Part shown: in pieces, positions 60,127-64,000 of the stretch
Numbering within the stretch: position 1 is the first letter of the stretch
Layout of the letters: every line of letters starts with the position of its first letter
Origin: Tyto alba
Taxonomy: Eukaryota > Chordata > Aves > Strigiformes > Tytonidae
Assembly (NCBI RefSeq): GCF_018691265.1
Contig: NW_024881329.1
Coordinates: 806,001 to 870,000, forward strand
Direction: 5' to 3'
DNA: 64,000 nucleotides
Made by a program: the position numbers and the translations under genes
The notes under the pieces: model-generated
Databases searched by the model: none
Seen by the model: the letters and a program-made list of their open reading frames with translations, nothing else
What the model was told of the DNA's origin: nothing

Positions 60127-63100
60127 GTACGGACTCTTCCTGGCAAAGACAACGGGAGCAAAGTGATGATGGGGCAGCTGGTGTCCTGGGGCTTCACCAG
60201 CTGGGGCAAGTCGGACCTGTGGTGGATGCAGCATCTCCATCTCCACCTGCACGGGCCGGAGGGAAACGGGGGTTCTTACAGGGATGCTTTAAGGGGCAGG
60301 GACACACATACAGCCCTTGCATCCTCCCTCACAGGGTGGTGGCACGCCGAGTGCCCTACGACATGCACTGGTGGGGGGGGGCGATGCTCTCCGTGAACCG
60401 CTGGGACTTTTGAGAAGGAAAGGCTTAAAATCAGTGAGGAGTGAAAATGCAGAGTATAAACTCCTCATCTGTGAGTGTATATCAGGCTGGGCCCTTTTAG
60501 AACATTAGCCAGCTGCTTTCCCCAATATGCTGCTTCCATTTATTCTGCTGGAAGCTGCAAGCAAAGATACTGTCGGTGTAGCTGCATCCTGAGGGCAAGA
60601 TGCAGGGAAGAGGGAGGGGAGGCTGAGCAGAGGTACAGCTCGCAGCTCCCCGCTGCGGAGTAGCCACGAGTACCCTGAAGCAGGTAGGTGCTGGGTGGGG
60701 GTACCCCAGACCTCTCTGTGTGCTTGAAAATTTCCCTCCGGGTGTTTGGAAATGTCCAATAAGGTCAGAAGCCGTAAACCAGCTGGCAGTGGGTTGAGAA
60801 ACCCACTTCTAAGGGGTGGTGTTAGGGCAGGTCTTGTAAGCTTGGGGGCAGATTTCTGGGCATGGGGTCCTGGCTTACAACCTAGATGTGCAGCTGGAAG
60901 TTGACTGACAGTGTCAGAAGAGCTTGGATTGAAGTGTCTTCTTTTATCTTCCATCTTCAATCTTTTTATAACTGTCTTGAAAGTTTCTATTAAAAATCAA
61001 ATAAAAATAGTGTTTCTATTAAAAATCACTTATTTTCTCTGCAGATAGGAGAAAAGCCTGTCTTGCGCTGCTTCCTGCCAGAGCACTGCATGCTGCAGTC
61101 TTAGATTCTTTGGTATAAAATAAGTCATTTCTGTAGCGTGCATTGAACAAGAACCTGAGTGATGGGGCTTGCTGTATTTTGTGATTTTTTATTTCAGGCA
61201 TCTCGGCTCCTTTAGGCTGCCTCTTCCACAGGCAGCGTCTGGAAGCCCTTGGTTGATAATTAACTTATTTTCCAAACTTACAGTCTAGCTTGCATCATGT
61301 ACCCAGGCAAGGATCAGGGTGTTGTGGAGGCAGTTTTGTTTCAAAGGCAGGAGGCCGAGTGCTGCTTCCAGCAGGTGTTTCTAAAAATCCTTGCCTATTA
61401 AGCAGGATGATGCTGACGTTCATTATAGTTAGTGAAGCGTAGATGTTAATAGCGAGATGCTGCTGCAGGGACTTGGGGAAGGTGGGCTGGGCTCATGGCA
61501 ATAAGCAGAGATAAGGAAGCTCTCCCAGCAGACAGATTCTTATCATGCTCCCTCCCTGGAAGCTGCGCAGGCAGGGAAGCAATCCAAACAAATGAAAGTC
61601 ACAGGGGGTTTATCTGTGCTCTAGAGGGGTCTGCAATAAACAGGAGCTCCAGGGCTAATAGGCTTTGCTGGATGCAAACCCCCTACAAGCTCATCTTAAT
61701 CTACCTCTTTTTTGGTGCCACCTGCTGCCAGTAATTAGCTCTCCCCTAATTTTCTCCAGAAGAGTCTCAGTGCAGGTCCTGGATAAAGGGGTTGGCTTTC
61801 ATCAAGGGGCTATGCCTCAGCCCCAGCCCTGTGTCCTGGAGGGGCTGGTGCCACGGCCACCCCATCTCGCCTTGGGACACGAACCACGGCACAAAGGCCC
61901 CCAGCTTTTGCACGTGCCTTGAGGTTTGAGTGTGCTGCCTGGCACGTGCCAAGGGATTTGTCTTTTTTTATACCCACTACTCCCTCTGTAGAGATGTCAC
62001 CTGCGCTCAGGCTGGAGGAGGAGCTGCTTTTCCAGCCACAGGGGACGCCTTGCTCTCCATGTCCGAGTTGCCTCTGGAGTGATGCAATTAGAAAGCCTGG
62101 ACCAGTTGCTTCCGTAGTGCTTTATCTTATTCCAGCTGTCCTCCGAGTCCTCTCCATGCATGTCTCTGAGTCTTCCTCAGAGCCGTGGCAGCTCAGCTGT
62201 CCCTGATGCTGCAGGAGCCCGGAGGCTAGCATGGGATGTGCCATACTTGGTTTCAACATGGGTGTGATGCTCTGCCTCCCTGGGGTTTTATAGCCACAAC
62301 TGAGAGAGGGCTTGAGGAGAGCTGAGAAGGCAGCATGAGAGACACGCTGGCTATGGGGCAGAGCAGAGGCATCCTGGCTTTTACCCACCACTTTGTAAAA
62401 GGTCTCTGGGATTGGACCTCCTGCTTCCCAGCCTCGGCTCTGCCGCCAGCTTGCAGGGCTCGCAGCGCTAGTGAGCTTGGCGGGGCATCTGTGGAGTCCC
62501 CAGGTTACTTAAACAAGGGAAAAAAGGAGAACAGCCCATCCTCAGCTTCTTGTTTACCATCTGCAAAAGTAATAAAGCCTCCCTAGTGCATGGGGGTGGC
62601 AAAGCGCTGTGCAACCTACCTGCTGTTCAGATGCAGTGATTTAAACACACACACACACCCCTACACCCCAAAGTAGGGTTTTTACAGTCTGTGGGAGATT
62701 TCTGTGTTGTTCTGGCAAGGAAAACAAGAGGGCCTTTAGCAGGGAAATTTGAGCTGAAGTGATCCGGTGCACATGAATAGTCGTCTTGTCTCAGGTAGTC
62801 TGCCTGCTTTATAGAGGGCAAGGAGCCATAGGATGCAGAGAGCACGGGATTTCCAGCAGGGAAATAATGTTGTTCATCAGATCTTCAGTCTGTCATCACT
62901 TTTATCCTCCCTTGTCTTGTGCAGGCAATAATTCAAAATAGCCTCTGCACTGTCGCTCCTCCATACAGCTGCTTTCAAGGCTGGAGTTAATATTCCTGAG
63001 ATGCCATGACTGCCCTGAGCGTTGGCTGTGCTGGACGCTTCTGGGTGCTAGTGACCTTTTGATGTTCCCCAGAGCTGCTGTGGCCACCTCAGGAGGTCAA

Positions 63101-64000
63101 CAGCAGCCTGGAGGCACCTTGTATCAGGCTGTGACAGGCGTTCGTAGGAGAGCAGCTGCTGGAGCAGATGATGAAGCATCTGAGCAGATGTGCTATTTTC
63201 TGTCTCCTTTGCGAGCAAGGAGAGGTCTTCACCCTGGGCTCCAGGCAAACTGGGCTTGCTGCTCATCTCCGCTACCCCTAACCTGCTGGTGGATCCCAGG
63301 CTGCCTGAAGACAGTCACAACACGTATTTTATTAGTGCAATTAACCCTTGAGATATTAAAGAAGGAGGGCATGATCACCAGCCGTGAGCTGAGATGCTTG
63401 GCTACAGCGTAATGGTCCTTGCCTGCGTGCAGAGGGCTGAACAGGGGGCTACGAGTGGGATTGCAGTGGGATTCATCCACGGAGGATCTTCAGCCTGGGA
63501 CTCTGAGGGCATAATTAGTTGAGGTGGGCGTAGCTTTGGTTTGAATTTCCTTTCTTTTTTGCAGTGGACTTCAGTCTTTTATCTGTGTGACGCTGCCTTA
63601 AATGCTTAGCCAGCGTTGGGGGAACATGGGGATTCTTGGCTTTGAGTTTTGCTTTGGTTCTGGACTCTGACAGTTCCTTGAAATTTGTGCCAGTCCAAGG
63701 GAATACCACAAAGCTGCTTTTCTAGTGGAAACTCCCTAAACCTAAGATGATTCTCTTCTGCAGAGGAAGTAGTGGTTGGACATCACTTCATAGAGTCCAT
63801 CGTAACGGTTTGGGCTTTATTATGAATAAGCCTCTGAAAAGCTCGGGAGCTCTGTGTGTACGTCTGTGTGTTGGTTACAGAAGTGTATTGCTCCTTAAGC
63901 ACCAGCAGAGATCTTGATGCTTTATGACATCCAGACCAGGTACCACAAAGAAATGGAAATCAGGGTGGGATTCAATCGTAAAGGCTTCAGATGCTGAACA
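60127..64000 (+). other. intron 5 of the TBC RabGAP gene, running off the window
   Basis: No segment resembles the next family exon (the block with the catalytic Arg), so the intron appears to be longer than 3.87 kb. A short CA run at about 62647-62658 and scattered chance open frames are the only other content noticed. Confidence 0.6.

Overview
The window looks like ordinary, intron-rich DNA from a bird nuclear genome. The evidence is a GC-rich CR1 LINE copy of the avian type, an endogenous retrovirus with paired LTRs, many homopolymer runs and microsatellites, sparse short exons with GT-AG splice sites, and no bacterial-style gene packing. Most open frames in it are chance products of non-coding DNA.

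Layout. (1) 0.7-5.9 kb: five short candidate exons on the + strand (684-764, 1051-1123, 1609-1704, 4656-4721, 5780-5890) with good splice sites and compatible phases, the last ending in TAA. They may be the 3' end of an upstream gene whose family I do not recognise. An AATAAA at 8986 could end its transcript. (2) 9-21.8 kb: no gene seen, only simple repeats. (3) 21,822-27,485: a class I (gammaretrovirus-like) endogenous retrovirus on the - strand. It has two LTRs about 2% apart, a 4-bp target duplication, a polypurine tract, a possible tRNA-Leu primer site, and broken gag-pro-pol-env remnants. A 14-bp tandem repeat has expanded inside its reverse transcriptase, and most of env is deleted. (4) 27.5-48.4 kb: no convincing coding exon. 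It holds a 181-bp GATA/GATG microsatellite, a CAAA-rich tract and three CpG-rich blocks (about 35.5-36.1, 41.3-42.2 and 43.4-44.0 kb) that are candidate promoters. (5) 48,370-60,126: the first five coding exons, on the + strand, of a TBC-domain Rab GTPase-activating protein of the USP6NL (RN-tre)/TBC1D3/USP6 family. They give 127 codons and run off the window before the catalytic part of the domain. A CR1 element lies antisense in intron 2, starting at the base after the donor hexamer of exon 2.

The TBC gene is the only gene identified with confidence. Its product should speed GTP hydrolysis on a Rab GTPase in membrane traffic. The retrovirus and CR1 copy are decayed. I saw no tRNA, rRNA or CRISPR array, and nothing that amounts to a clearly new biological system.
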